The notes: generated from the sequence alone by a model not told the origin. 15,809 nucleotides of DNA from Lachnospiraceae bacterium UBA3273 (GCA_002362385.1 DEUB01000004.1:1-15809); one strand, 5' to 3'; positions 4,522 through 11,982 are shown, counted from the stretch's first letter. Program-made: numbers and translations.

Positions 4522-5406
4522 ATGGAAATTTGGTTACCGGTCATTTGCGGTATTCCGGCAGTTATCATATGCTTTCTTTTAATCAAAATTTATCTGATGA
4601 AGAAATCCGTAAAGGAAATAGAGGAGAAGCTTTCGGAAAAGCTTCGGACGGAAACGAATACGCTCATAGATATTTCCGGCCGGGACCGGGATTTACGAAG
4701 GCTGGCGGATACTCTGAATGTGGAGCTTAGAAAAATGCGTGAGGAACGTCGGCGTTTTAAACAGGGAGACAAAGAATTAAAGGATGCGGTAACCAATATT
4801 TCCCATGACCTCCGAACGCCGTTAACGGCAGTCTGGGGCTATCTGGATCTATTAAAAAAAGAGGAAAAAAGTGAAACGGCTGCCGGTTATCTGGAGATCA
4901 TTGAAAACCGTACCCGGGTCATGAAGGAGCTTGCGGAAGAGCTTTTCGATTATTCCCTGATCGTATCGGCAGAAGAGGAGGAAAAAAGGGAGCCGATCTG
5001 TCTGAATGCAGCCCTGGAGGAAAGCATAGCTTCCTTTTACGGAGCCATCAGACAGAAAGGGATCGAGCCGGAAATTATCATGACAGAGCGGCGTATTGAG
5101 AGAGAACTGGACGCTATGGCGCTTACGCGTATTTTCGGGAACATTATAAACAATGCCATTAAATACAGCGACGGGGACCTTAAGGTAGAGTTAAAAGAGG
5201 ATGGAACCATTATTTTTTCAAATTCCGCTAAAAATTTAAATTCCGTTGCGGCAGAAAGGCTTTTCGACCGTTTTTACACAGTGGAAACCGGCAGAAATTC
5301 CACAGGCCTGGGACTTTCGATCAGCAAGTATTTGACGGAGAAAATGGGCGGAGGGATCCATGCAGAATATGAAGAGGGCAGGCTGATCCTTGTTGTAAGA
5401 TTTTAG
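4522..5406 (+). CDS. Sensor histidine kinase, single membrane segment
   Basis: A 294-residue kinase. It has one N-terminal transmembrane segment (about 3-26) with no extracellular domain, then a coiled HAMP-like linker (27-90). The HisKA H-box is NISHDLRTP with H95. The HATPase_c domain has N-box NIINNAIKYS (207-216) and G2 box TGLGLS (261-266). The usual DxGxG (G1) motif is replaced by FSNSAKNL (232-239), as I recall for other kinases of this Clostridia group. I chose ATG 4522: AGGAGG lies 5 nt upstream, and the longer TTG-started frame would include that site. It is separated from the permease gene by 81 nt and presumably cotranscribed. The lack of a sensor domain suggests it senses through the membrane or the transporter, as in BceS-type systems. 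Confidence 0.9.
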   Translation: MEIWLPVICGIPAVIICFLLIKIYLMKKSVKEIEEKLSEKLRTETNTLIDISGRDRDLRRLADTLNVELRKMREERRRFKQGDKELKDAVTNISHDLRTPLTAVWGYLDLLKKEEKSETAAGYLEIIENRTRVMKELAEELFDYSLIVSAEEEEKREPICLNAALEESIASFYGAIRQKGIEPEIIMTERRIERELDAMALTRIFGNIINNAIKYSDGDLKVELKEDGTIIFSNSAKNLNSVAAERLFDRFYTVETGRNSTGLGLSISKYLTEKMGGGIHAEYEEGRLILVVRF

Positions 5407-5550
5407 GCAATTAAAAAGCCGGAAATTTTCCTATGGACAAGCAATGTTTTGCATTAAAAAACAGCTTAAAAATTTGGCATAATCTGCAGGAAAGAGGTCA
5501 ATACTATGAAAGTAACTGTTACAAATAGTATGATGAAGGAGGCTTCTTTT

Positions 5551-5868
5551 ATGGCACAATTAACATGCGGCGTTATAACCTGCGGCTACAACAAAGAAAA
5601 ATGCTGCTGCAAGGGCGATATCATGGTGGGAGGAAGTCATGCAGATAAGGAAAAGGATACCTGCTGCGATTCGTTCCGTCCTGAAGGATGCGACTGCTAT
5701 ACCAGCGCTTTAGACCATCCCTGCCAGACCATCAGTATTGATTGTGAGGCAACAAAATGCAAATACAATTCCAATTACAAATGTTATGCGGAAACCGTTT
5801 CCATTCAGGGCGGACATGCAAGCGAAAGCGGACAGACCCTTTGCGGGACCTTTGAATGCAGAAACTGA
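5551..5868 (+). CDS. Cysteine-rich protein with two DUF1540 repeats
   Basis: A 105-residue small protein with 18 Cys. Two homologous halves are visible, each following the pattern Cys, x4, Cys, then Tyr-Asn, a Cys-rich turn, a V/I-GG-H-A segment and a final Cys before Phe (residues about 4-42 and 62-102). This is the DUF1540 pattern, whose function is unknown; the clustered Cys suggest metal binding or disulfides. The ATG at 5551 has a perfect AAGGAGG 8 nt upstream. An in-frame ATG at 5506 also has a site (AAAGAGGT) and would add 15 residues unlike the family's usual N-terminus. No signal peptide is seen. Confidence 0.85.
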   Translation: MAQLTCGVITCGYNKEKCCCKGDIMVGGSHADKEKDTCCDSFRPEGCDCYTSALDHPCQTISIDCEATKCKYNSNYKCYAETVSIQGGHASESGQTLCGTFECRN

Positions 5869-5873
5869 TATTA

Positions 5874-5899
5874 AGGGGGATGCTTTTTAAAGCGCCCCT
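5874..5899 (+). terminator. Hairpin after the DUF1540 gene, weak terminator candidate
   Basis: GGGG pairs with CCCC and GCTTT with AAAGC around a 2-nt loop. There is no T-run after it, so it may stabilise the 3' end rather than terminate. Confidence 0.4.
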
Positions 5900-5996
5900 G
5901 TTACATATTGACTATGGATAGGAATCGCATTTGTTTTTCAGGGATAAGAATCCGCTTATTGCTTCCGTTCCTGTTTGGTGTTAAAATATTTTGTAG

Positions 5997-6025
5997 TTGA
6001 CAAAGGAATATTTACATGGTAATAT
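5997..6025 (+). promoter_or_regulatory. Promoter of infC-rpmI-rplT
   Basis: TTGACA at 5997-6002 and TAATAT at 6020-6025 with a 17-bp spacer. Transcription should begin near 6032, giving a leader of about 160 nt before infC. Confidence 0.85.
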
Positions 6026-6031
6026 ATCCAA

Positions 6032-6176
6032 GTGTGTGAAACACAATGCAAGCAGAGTATCCACTCTCACCCTGTGGCAATCGGGCTGACAGGCGTCGGA
6101 ATTTTTCACAACCTTATCTTGTGTGGAAGTTTAGTGGATGACTATGCGTATCCACTTTTTTTATTGAATTCTTTTT
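6032..6176 (+). promoter_or_regulatory. L20-type leader of the infC operon
   Basis: An untranslated leader with several stems: GTGT/ACAC near 6032-6044, CCTGT/ACAGG near 6071-6093, CACAA/TTGTG near 6107-6123, and a terminator at 6133-6162. GTATCCACT occurs twice (6057-6065 and 6148-6156). Both copies can pair with AGTGGAT (6133-6139): the distant pairing prevents the terminator and the local pairing makes it. In Bacillus, ribosomal protein L20 binds such a leader and represses its own operon by premature termination. That role is inferred here from position and structure. Confidence 0.75.
6133..6162 (+). terminator. Leader terminator (attenuator) before infC
   Basis: AGTGGAT (6133-6139) pairs with ATCCACT (6150-6156) around a 10-nt loop, running directly into a T7 tract at 6156-6162. 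It lies 28 nt before the IF-3 start codon. Confidence 0.85.
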
Positions 6177-6190
6177 GGAGGTGCACGACT

Positions 6191-6697
6191 ATTAGCGATT
6201 TAATGATTAACGAACAGATTAGGGACAAAGAAGTACGTCTTGTAGGAGAGAACGGGGAACAGTTAGGCATTATGTCTTCCAGAGACGCCCAGAAGATGGC
6301 TGATGAGGCAGGGCTTGACCTGGTTAAGATCGCGCCTACGGCAAAACCTCCGGTTTGTAAAATCGTAGATTACGGAAAGTACAGATACGAGCAGATCCGT
6401 AGAGAAAAAGAAGCAAAGAAAAAACAGAAAACCATTGAGATCAAGGAGATCCGTTTATCTCCCAATATCGATACCAATGATCTGAATACGAAAATGAATG
6501 CGGCAAGGAAGTTTATCGGAAAGGGCGACAAGGTAAAAGTAACGCTCCGTTTCCGCGGCCGTGAAATGGCTCATATGGCCAACAGCAAGCATATCCTGGA
6601 TGATTTTGCAGAAGAGTTATCCGAGATTGCAGTGATTGAAAAAGCCCCTAAGGTAGAGGGCAGAAGCATGACGATGGTGCTTACGCAAAAGCACTGA
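6191..6697 (+). CDS. infC: Translation initiation factor IF-3 (AUU start)
   Basis: A 168-residue IF-3, of normal length. The N-terminal domain begins SDLMINEQIRDKEVRLV and contains the GLDLVKIAPTAKPPVCKI segment; a basic linker follows (about 76-92), then the C-terminal domain with KVTLRFRGREMAH. IF-3 binds the 30S subunit and checks the start codon. The start is ATT at 6191, 9 nt after GGAGG (6177-6181). AUU starts are conserved for infC and allow IF-3 to repress its own translation by rejecting non-canonical codons. The in-frame extension up to 6032 is the untranslated leader. The first ATG (6203) is too far from the ribosome binding site. First gene of infC-rpmI-rplT. Confidence 0.96.
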   Translation: MSDLMINEQIRDKEVRLVGENGEQLGIMSSRDAQKMADEAGLDLVKIAPTAKPPVCKIVDYGKYRYEQIRREKEAKKKQKTIEIKEIRLSPNIDTNDLNTKMNAARKFIGKGDKVKVTLRFRGREMAHMANSKHILDDFAEELSEIAVIEKAPKVEGRSMTMVLTQKH

Positions 6698-6778
6698 TTA
6701 ATTTGTTTTTAACTGGATTTATCAGTGGTTAAATCTGCAGTTAAAATAGACAGGTACAAATATAGGAGGGAATTTAAG

Positions 6779-6976
6779 ATGCCAAAAATGAAAACAAACA
6801 GATCCGCAGCAAAGCGTTTCAAAGTAACAGGAACAGGAAAGTTAAAGAGAAATAAAGCTTATAAACGCCATATCTTAACCAAAAAATCTGCTAAGACAAA
6901 GAGAAATCTTAGAAAGCCCGCAATAACGGATGTAACGAACGAGAAGAATATGAAGAAGATTTTACCTTATTTATAA
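6779..6976 (+). CDS. rpmI: Large-subunit ribosomal protein bL35
   Basis: A 65-residue, very basic protein starting MPKMKTNRSAAKRFKVTGTG, the family's characteristic N-terminus, and containing KRHILTKKSAKTKRNLR. The length is typical. ATG 6779 has AGGAGG 9 nt upstream. An in-frame GTG further up has no ribosome binding site and would add residues never seen in bL35. It lies between infC and rplT, as in most Firmicutes, and is controlled with them by the leader. Confidence 0.97.
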   Translation: MPKMKTNRSAAKRFKVTGTGKLKRNKAYKRHILTKKSAKTKRNLRKPAITDVTNEKNMKKILPYL

Positions 6977-6998
6977 GATTGGTTAGGAGGAGAGAAAA

Positions 6999-7355
6999 AT
7001 GGCAAGAATCAAAGGCGGCATGAACGCAAAAAAGAAACATAACAGAGTATTAAAGCTTGCAAAAGGTTACAGAGGAGCAAGATCCAAACAGTACAGAGTG
7101 GCAAAACAGTCTGTCATGAGAGCATTAACATCTTCTTATGCAGGACGTAAGCAGAGAAAACGTCAGATGAGACAGCTGTGGATCGCACGTATCAATGCGG
7201 CTGCAAGGTTAAACGGTTTAAGCTATAGCAAGTTTATGTATGGTTTAAAGTTAGCCGAGGTTGATATTAACAGAAAGATGCTTGCAGAGATGGCAGTAAA
7301 TGATGCAGAAGGCTTTGCAACATTGGCAGAAGTGGCTAAGAGCAAAATCGCATAA
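6999..7355 (+). CDS. rplT: Large-subunit ribosomal protein bL20
   Basis: A 118-residue protein beginning MARIKGGMNAKKKHNRVLKL, with GYRGARSKQYR and RKRQMRQLWIARINAA, all hallmarks of bL20; full length. It is an early assembly protein of the 50S subunit. In Bacillus it is also the repressor that binds the operon's own leader, which fits the leader seen at 6032-6176. The site AGGAGGAG lies just upstream of the ATG, and the gene follows rpmI by 22 nt. Confidence 0.97.
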   Translation: MARIKGGMNAKKKHNRVLKLAKGYRGARSKQYRVAKQSVMRALTSSYAGRKQRKRQMRQLWIARINAAARLNGLSYSKFMYGLKLAEVDINRKMLAEMAVNDAEGFATLAEVAKSKIA

Positions 7356-7382
7356 ATCAGCGTGATATAAGTTTTGATTTCT

Positions 7383-7416
7383 AAAATCGCAGTATCTTCG
7401 GATGCTGCGGTTTTTT
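7383..7416 (+). terminator. Terminator of infC-rpmI-rplT
   Basis: CGCAGTATC (7388-7396) pairs with GATGCTGCG (7401-7409) with one T-G wobble, around a TTCG tetraloop, then a T-run at 7411-7416. The A-run before the stem extends the pairing. Confidence 0.93.
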
Positions 7417-7511
7417 ATGATTTTCCGGCCTTCTTTCCTGTCAAATTCTTTTTTTGAGGACAAAAGCGTCCTTATTCCAAATGAAAACCTGATGATAAAA
7501 GCAAATATATT

Positions 7512-7520
7512 TGGTACAAT
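7512..7520 (+). promoter_or_regulatory. Extended -10 promoter before the dipeptidase gene
   Basis: TGG followed by TACAAT (7515-7520) forms an extended -10. The -35 is poor, as is usual for this type. The predicted start near 7527 leaves a 5' untranslated region of about 38 nt. Confidence 0.55.
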
Positions 7521-7564
7521 AAGCATAAATAAAAAAACAGAAAACCCCGGTAAGGAGAATTTTT

Positions 7565-9112
7565 ATGTTAGAAAATCTTAAACCCAAAAAGGTATTTCAA
7601 TACTTTGAGGAGATATGCTCCATTCCCCACGGTTCGGGAAACGTGGACGCCATCAGCGATTATCTGGTGGATTTTGCAAAAAAGCATGGCTTATGGTGGA
7701 AGCAGGATGAATTGAAAAATGTGATCATCATAAAAGAGGCTTCCAAAGGGAAAGAAGACAGGCCGGCCGTTATGATACAGGGGCATATGGATATGGTGGC
7801 GGTAAAAGAACCCTATTCGGATATAGATATAGCAAAGGATCCATTAAAGCTTGGAATCGACGGGGACTATGTATATGCCAAAGATACCAGTTTGGGAGGG
7901 GATGATGGCATTGCCTTAGCCTATGGCCTTACCCTGCTTTCTGATGAGAGCATTTCCCATCCGAGAATAGAGCTGGTCGTTACCACTGAGGAAGAGGTAG
8001 GGATGGAGGGAGCAACAGCCATAGACCTATCTCCCTGTAAGGGAATGCAGATGTTAAATATTGACTCTGAAGAAGAGGGACAGTTTGTAGCGGCGTGTGC
8101 CGGAGGGATCCGCATCAACGGAAAGATCCCTGGGGAAAAAATATCCGGAGAGCCGTCGTTTGATGTGGATAAGGGAAATAACGGAAACGACGGCGATAAA
8201 AGCTGCATCGGGAAAAAGATTATGTTAACCGGATTTGCGGGAGGACATTCAGGAACGGAAATTGGTAAAAGTGGCGGCAATGCCAATGTAGTGTTGGGAT
8301 GGTTTTTAAATGAGCTGTCAAAAGAAGTTGACATAACTATATCAGAAATGGAAGGCGGACTAAAGGATAACGCCATTCCCATGGAAGCATATGCGGTGGT
8401 GTTAAAGGGCGCAGCCGTGGGAAATAAGACGGATCTGAAGGCGTATGGCAAAGAGGAGGAGCTTTGGGAAGAGAAACTTATAAGCTGTGCGAACAGGCTT
8501 CAAGAGGAAATGAGGACCCGTTTTTCTTCTACGGATCCGGAATGCAGGGTGGTCATTACTGATATAGATATGGGAGAAGACTCCTGCGTATCCTGTCTGA
8601 ATGCGGAGGACACTAAGAAGATGATCGCTTTTTTATCCGGGGCCCCCAATGGGGTGCAGTCCATGTGTAAAGAGCCGGAAGGACTTGTACAGACTTCCTT
8701 AAATCTCGGCATTATGAAGCTTGATGGGGATGGGCTGCAGGCGTCCTTTTCCCTGCGGAGCAGCGTGGCGAAGGAAAAAGAAGAGCTGAAGGAGCGGGTA
8801 TGCAGCTATATTGAAAAATTTGGCGGCACGGTAACGGCTTCCGGGGATTATCCGGCGTGGGAATATAAAAGAAAGTCCCCCCTGAGGGAAAAAATGACCG
8901 CGGTATATGAGAAGCAGTATGGAGAAAAGCCTGTAGTGCTTTCCTTACATGCAGGGCTTGAGTGCGGGATACTGGCGGCCAAAAAGCCGGGGCTTGACTG
9001 CGTTTCTTTCGGGCCGGATATTCTGGATATCCATACGACGAAGGAGCGCATGAGTATTTCTTCCGTCGGCCGCGTATGGAAATTTCTGGTGGAGGTTATA
9101 GAAACACTATGA
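7565..9112 (+). CDS. pepD: M20-family aminoacyl-histidine (cytosol non-specific) dipeptidase
   Basis: A 515-residue cytoplasmic metallopeptidase that cleaves dipeptides, including Xaa-His, to feed amino acid pools. The di-metal site is visible: H74 and D76 (QGHMDM), D113/D114 (LGGDDG), E142-E144 (TTEEEVG), D167 (NIDSEEEG) and H490 (ILDIHTTKE). The lid or dimerisation domain (about 185-390) carries GFAGGHSGTEI. The family is usually about 480-490 residues. The extra length includes a Gly/Asn/Asp-rich insert at about 196-212. AAGGAG precedes the ATG. It overlaps the next gene by 4 nt (ATGA), implying translational coupling. Confidence 0.93.
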   Translation: MLENLKPKKVFQYFEEICSIPHGSGNVDAISDYLVDFAKKHGLWWKQDELKNVIIIKEASKGKEDRPAVMIQGHMDMVAVKEPYSDIDIAKDPLKLGIDGDYVYAKDTSLGGDDGIALAYGLTLLSDESISHPRIELVVTTEEEVGMEGATAIDLSPCKGMQMLNIDSEEEGQFVAACAGGIRINGKIPGEKISGEPSFDVDKGNNGNDGDKSCIGKKIMLTGFAGGHSGTEIGKSGGNANVVLGWFLNELSKEVDITISEMEGGLKDNAIPMEAYAVVLKGAAVGNKTDLKAYGKEEELWEEKLISCANRLQEEMRTRFSSTDPECRVVITDIDMGEDSCVSCLNAEDTKKMIAFLSGAPNGVQSMCKEPEGLVQTSLNLGIMKLDGDGLQASFSLRSSVAKEKEELKERVCSYIEKFGGTVTASGDYPAWEYKRKSPLREKMTAVYEKQYGEKPVVLSLHAGLECGILAAKKPGLDCVSFGPDILDIHTTKERMSISSVGRVWKFLVEVIETL

Positions 9113-9606
9113 ACAATATTATTTTAATAGGAATGCCCGGCGTGGGTAAAAGCACCATAGGCGTCGTGCTTGCAAAGCATCTTGGGTACGGTTTTCTGGA
9201 CTCCGATCTGATCATTCAGGAAAAAGAAGGAATGCTTTTGCACAAGATCATGGAGCTAAGAGGCATAGAAGGCTTTCTGCGCCTTGAGGATGAGATCAAT
9301 GCTTCCATAGAGGCGGAAGGGCTTGTGATCGCCACGGGCGGCAGTGCGGTTTACGGAAAGCGGGCCATGGAGCATTTTTCTTCCATTGGAACCGTTATCT
9401 ATCTGTATCTTCCTTATGAGGAATTAAAGGAACGGCTGGGAGATCTAAACAAGAGGGGCGTTGTTTTGAGAGAAGGGCAGACCCTTAAGGAACTCATGGA
9501 GGAGCGGAAAGTCCTGTATGAAAAATACGGGGAAGTGACCATAGACTGCAGCGGGAAGCAGATCCGGGAAATCGTAGCCGAGATCGCGGAAAAAGTATTA
9601 TCATAA
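9109..9606 (+). CDS. Shikimate-kinase-like P-loop kinase
   Basis: A 165-residue kinase with the AroK fold. Walker A is GMPGVGKST (8-16), the substrate-side Asp is D33 (FLDSD), there is a RG-VVL lid motif at 116-120, and the late Arg is R133 (EERKVLY). Compared with Mycobacterium AroK from memory, the shikimate-binding Arg58 position is Leu57 and the third Gly of the GGG motif is Ser79 (ATGGSAV). A related but different substrate is therefore possible. ATG 9109 overlaps the pepD stop; the site GGAGG lies 13 nt upstream. The upstream in-frame start at 9076 is inside pepD and unlikely. No other aromatic pathway gene is adjacent, which also weakens an aroK label. Confidence 0.85.
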   Translation: MNNIILIGMPGVGKSTIGVVLAKHLGYGFLDSDLIIQEKEGMLLHKIMELRGIEGFLRLEDEINASIEAEGLVIATGGSAVYGKRAMEHFSSIGTVIYLYLPYEELKERLGDLNKRGVVLREGQTLKELMEERKVLYEKYGEVTIDCSGKQIREIVAEIAEKVLS

Positions 9607-9694
9607 CGAAAAGGGATCGATACCGATGAAGAGACAGATTTAAAAATCTGCAGATAAAAAGACGGATCAGAAAATGAAACGGGAGGAAAAAGGA

Positions 9695-9868
9695 ATGAAT
9701 GCGTTTGACTATATTGTAGACCGGATTGACGGGGATTATGCCTATCTGAAAAGAACGGATGCCTTAGAGGACGGGGAAAAAATGGTGGCCCGTGCCCTTC
9801 TTCCGGAAGAAATCGCAGAAGGAACAAAGCTTCATTATGAATTTATGATGTATTCTGTTATGGAGTGA
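9695..9868 (+). CDS. DUF3006-like small protein
   Basis: A 57-residue acidic protein starting MNAFDYIVDRIDGDYAYL, ending in KLHYEFMMYSVME. The IVDRIDGDYAYL opening, then MVARALLPEEIAEG, is the pattern of DUF3006-type proteins, probably a small beta-barrel of unknown function. I chose ATG 9695, 8 nt after GGGAGG; an ATG at 9674 has no site. It lies 88 nt after the kinase gene, probably in the same operon, and its last 11 nt overlap the 3' end of dinB on the other strand. Confidence 0.75.
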   Translation: MNAFDYIVDRIDGDYAYLKRTDALEDGEKMVARALLPEEIAEGTKLHYEFMMYSVME

Positions 9869-11108
9869 TACCTTTATTGCGTTTTGCTTTGCCAAGCCCG
9901 CCTGTCATATGGTCGTGTTCGTTGTCGATGAAACGGGCGCGCTTGACGGCTTCGTCCCCATAACGGTTCCGGATCTGGTCGATAGCCAGATTCAGCCTGC
10001 TCAGCTTGTCCGCATCTTTCGTGTTGAACATATCATACTGAACAAAGTTTTCCGAGGTCGCCCGGGAGGTATGGACGCCTAAAAGGCGCAGCGGTTCCCC
10101 GTCCCAGAGACTGGTAAACAATCCGCAGGCGGCTTCATAGATCTTTTCGGTAATATCCGTAGAGGCCGGCAGGGTAACCTGGTGGGAAGTGCGGTGGAAG
10201 GAGGAGTCTACAATGGTAACGCTTACTACGCTGATATAGGCATGGTCCGCCCGCAGTCTGGCGCCTATGGTCTCGCAGAGGGAGAGTATGATGGTCAATG
10301 CGGTTTCCCGGTCTGTCACATCGGCGCCTACGGTAATGGAGTTGCCGTAGCCTTTGTTTGCGGGAAGGGTGTCCCGGACCAGGGCATCGTCCAGACCGTT
10401 GGCGGATTTCCACATATCTTCGCCGTGTTTTTTCAGGTGCTGCTTTAAAATCGCCACATCCGCGTTGGCAAGATCCCCTATTGTAAATATGTCCAGATTG
10501 TGCAAGGTGCGGATGCTGGAACGGCCTACATAGAGAAGGTCGGATACGGGAAGAGGCCACATTTTTTCTCGGATCTCATGGGGGAACAGGGTATGCACCT
10601 TATCGGGTTTTTCAAAATCCGAAGCCATCTTTGCCAGCAGTTTGTTGGAAGAAATGCCGATATTGACGGTAAAGCCCAGCTCGTCCCGTATCATATCCTT
10701 TAATTTAAAAGCAAATTCCACAGGAGGACCGTAAAGCCCGGTAGTACCCGTAAAATCACAAAAGGCTTCGTCAATGCTGAACTGCTCCACTACGGGAGCA
10801 TAGCGGCCTAACAGGGAAATGAGTTCTCCGGATTTTTCTACATAGAGGGAGAAGTTGGGAGCATAGGTCTTTAGGCCGGGGCACTTTTTCCGGGCGCTTG
10901 CAAGAGGTTCTCCGGTTGTAACGCCAAACCTCTTTGCAGGGATGGATTTTGCCAGGACAATGCCGTGCCGTTTCGTCTCATCTCCGCCGATAACGGAGGG
11001 AAAGTTTCTGATATCCTCTGATTCGCCGAGGGTTCGGATCCGGTAAGATGCTTCCCATGCCAGAAAAGCGGAATTTACATCTACATGAAAAATGATCGTA
11101 TCTGCCAT
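9858..11108 (-). CDS. dinB: DNA polymerase IV (Y-family), SOS regulated
   Basis: A 416-residue translesion polymerase. The palm has catalytic D10 (FHVDVNSAF), with steric-gate F15, and the D113-E114 pair (FSIDEAF). A helix-hairpin-helix region (about 175-240, VGRSSIRTLHNLDIFTIGDLA) and a little-finger domain follow. A beta-clamp-binding motif QYDMF is at 357-361, followed by 55 further residues. The DVNSAF sequence replaces DMDAFF of E. coli, as I recall in Clostridia homologues. I chose ATG 11108, with AGGTGG a few bases before it; the GTG at 11117 overlaps that site. It extends undamaged DNA synthesis past lesions with low fidelity. The promoter carries a LexA box. It converges with the DUF3006 gene. 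Confidence 0.94.
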   Translation of the reverse strand: MADTIIFHVDVNSAFLAWEASYRIRTLGESEDIRNFPSVIGGDETKRHGIVLAKSIPAKRFGVTTGEPLASARKKCPGLKTYAPNFSLYVEKSGELISLLGRYAPVVEQFSIDEAFCDFTGTTGLYGPPVEFAFKLKDMIRDELGFTVNIGISSNKLLAKMASDFEKPDKVHTLFPHEIREKMWPLPVSDLLYVGRSSIRTLHNLDIFTIGDLANADVAILKQHLKKHGEDMWKSANGLDDALVRDTLPANKGYGNSITVGADVTDRETALTIILSLCETIGARLRADHAYISVVSVTIVDSSFHRTSHQVTLPASTDITEKIYEAACGLFTSLWDGEPLRLLGVHTSRATSENFVQYDMFNTKDADKLSRLNLAIDQIRNRYGDEAVKRARFIDNEHDHMTGGLGKAKRNKGITP

Positions 11109-11166
11109 TGTCTCCACCTGATTTTTATTAGCCTGCCATACTCTGGCTTTTTGTTCCTTTACCGAT

Positions 11167-11195
11167 ACTATACAAGAACGTACGTTCTAAGTCAA
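11167..11195 (-). promoter_or_regulatory. dinB promoter
   Basis: Minus-strand TTGACT (11190-11195) and TATAGT (11167-11172) with a 17-bp spacer. The -35 overlaps the final Leu-Thr codons and stop of the upstream hydrolase gene, so the promoter begins inside that coding region. Confidence 0.85.
11175..11188 (-). promoter_or_regulatory. LexA (SOS) box in the dinB promoter
   Basis: AGAACGTACGTTCT, a perfect 14-bp palindrome. It fits the Gram-positive LexA/DinR core GAAC, N4, GTTC. It fills most of the space between -35 and -10, so bound LexA would block RNA polymerase directly. Confidence 0.92.
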
Positions 11196-11924
11196 TACCT
11201 TCTCCTGTGACGGCAAGAAAAGAAGATTATCCAGAAAGAGTTTCAAAATACTTCCATCGGGACAGAAGAGCCTTTCCGGATGCCACTGTAATCCTATGAC
11301 GGGCAGAAACCGATGGATAAATCCTTCTGTGACGCCGTCGGAAGCATATTGGAACGCCGTAAGGTTTTTGGGCAGTACATCTACGCATTGGTGGTGGGCG
11401 CTGTTGATCTGAGCCGGCAGCAGGGGACTTTTATAAAGACGTTTTAAAACAGACAGCATGGGAAAGCTTTCAAATTCGTCTAAAGGAATATACCTGCATC
11501 CGTGATAGTTATCCGCATTTTCCAGACAGGCGTGGACGAGCAGCTGTTCTTTACCCATATCCTGAATCAGGGCGCCTCCAAGCTCTGCATTGATGACCTG
11601 CATTCCTTTGCAGATTCCAAGTACGGGTTTCTGGTGCAGAAGGAAATATTTTAAATAGGAAAATTGTATTTTGTCAAGGTCTCGGTCTATATTGCGGGAA
11701 CCAAGGTTCTTTTCGTGTAGCAGATCGGGAGAAATGTCCCCGCCGCCGGGAAGGAGGAGCAGGTTCATCCGGGCAAGGATGCTCCCCGCAGGATGTTTTT
11801 CACATTCTTTTAACAGATAAAGGGAATCGGTAACGACAGGAACATAACCGGCGCTCGCCACGGCGTTTTTATAATTTTCCACGAAGCCGGTCCTTCCGAT
11901 GATCAGGATAAAACGTATTGACAT
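11187..11924 (-). CDS. Class I glutamine amidotransferase-like hydrolase (peptidase C26, gamma-glutamyl-GABA hydrolase type)
   Basis: A 245-residue enzyme with the catalytic triad in place: nucleophile C105 in LGICKGMQ, and H215 and E217 in LQWHPE. The oxyanion region is LLPGGGDISP (57-66). This layout matches the C26 hydrolases (PuuD-like), which free glutamate from gamma-glutamyl compounds. The exact substrate is unknown, and no putrescine pathway genes are nearby. AAGG lies 8 nt upstream of the ATG. Its 3' end contains the dinB -35 and it ends before the LexA box completes, so read-through into dinB is possible. An extended -10 faces the other way at 11983. Confidence 0.88.
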   Translation of the reverse strand: MSIRFILIIGRTGFVENYKNAVASAGYVPVVTDSLYLLKECEKHPAGSILARMNLLLLPGGGDISPDLLHEKNLGSRNIDRDLDKIQFSYLKYFLLHQKPVLGICKGMQVINAELGGALIQDMGKEQLLVHACLENADNYHGCRYIPLDEFESFPMLSVLKRLYKSPLLPAQINSAHHQCVDVLPKNLTAFQYASDGVTEGFIHRFLPVIGLQWHPERLFCPDGSILKLFLDNLLFLPSQEKVLT

Positions 11925-11982
11925 TCTTATCGCCTTTTTTATAAAGTTATATTCAGTATATGATGCTTCTTTTGAAAAATTG

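Noticed and set aside
6032..6190. N-terminal extension of IF-3
   Set aside because: This is the untranslated leader with its terminator. The ribosome binding site and conserved protein both begin at ATT 6191.
7921..8451. Minus-strand 176-codon ORF within pepD
   Set aside because: Antisense shadow of a gene with clear catalytic motifs. It is Pro/Ser-rich and lacks a ribosome binding site.
9635..9650. CAGATTT/AAATCTG hairpin after the kinase gene as a terminator
   Set aside because: A 7-bp AT-rich stem with no T-run on either side. Read-through to the DUF3006 gene is more likely.
10135..10560. Minus-strand 141-codon ORF in dinB
   Set aside because: Out-of-frame shadow of dinB, rich in Arg, His and Pro.
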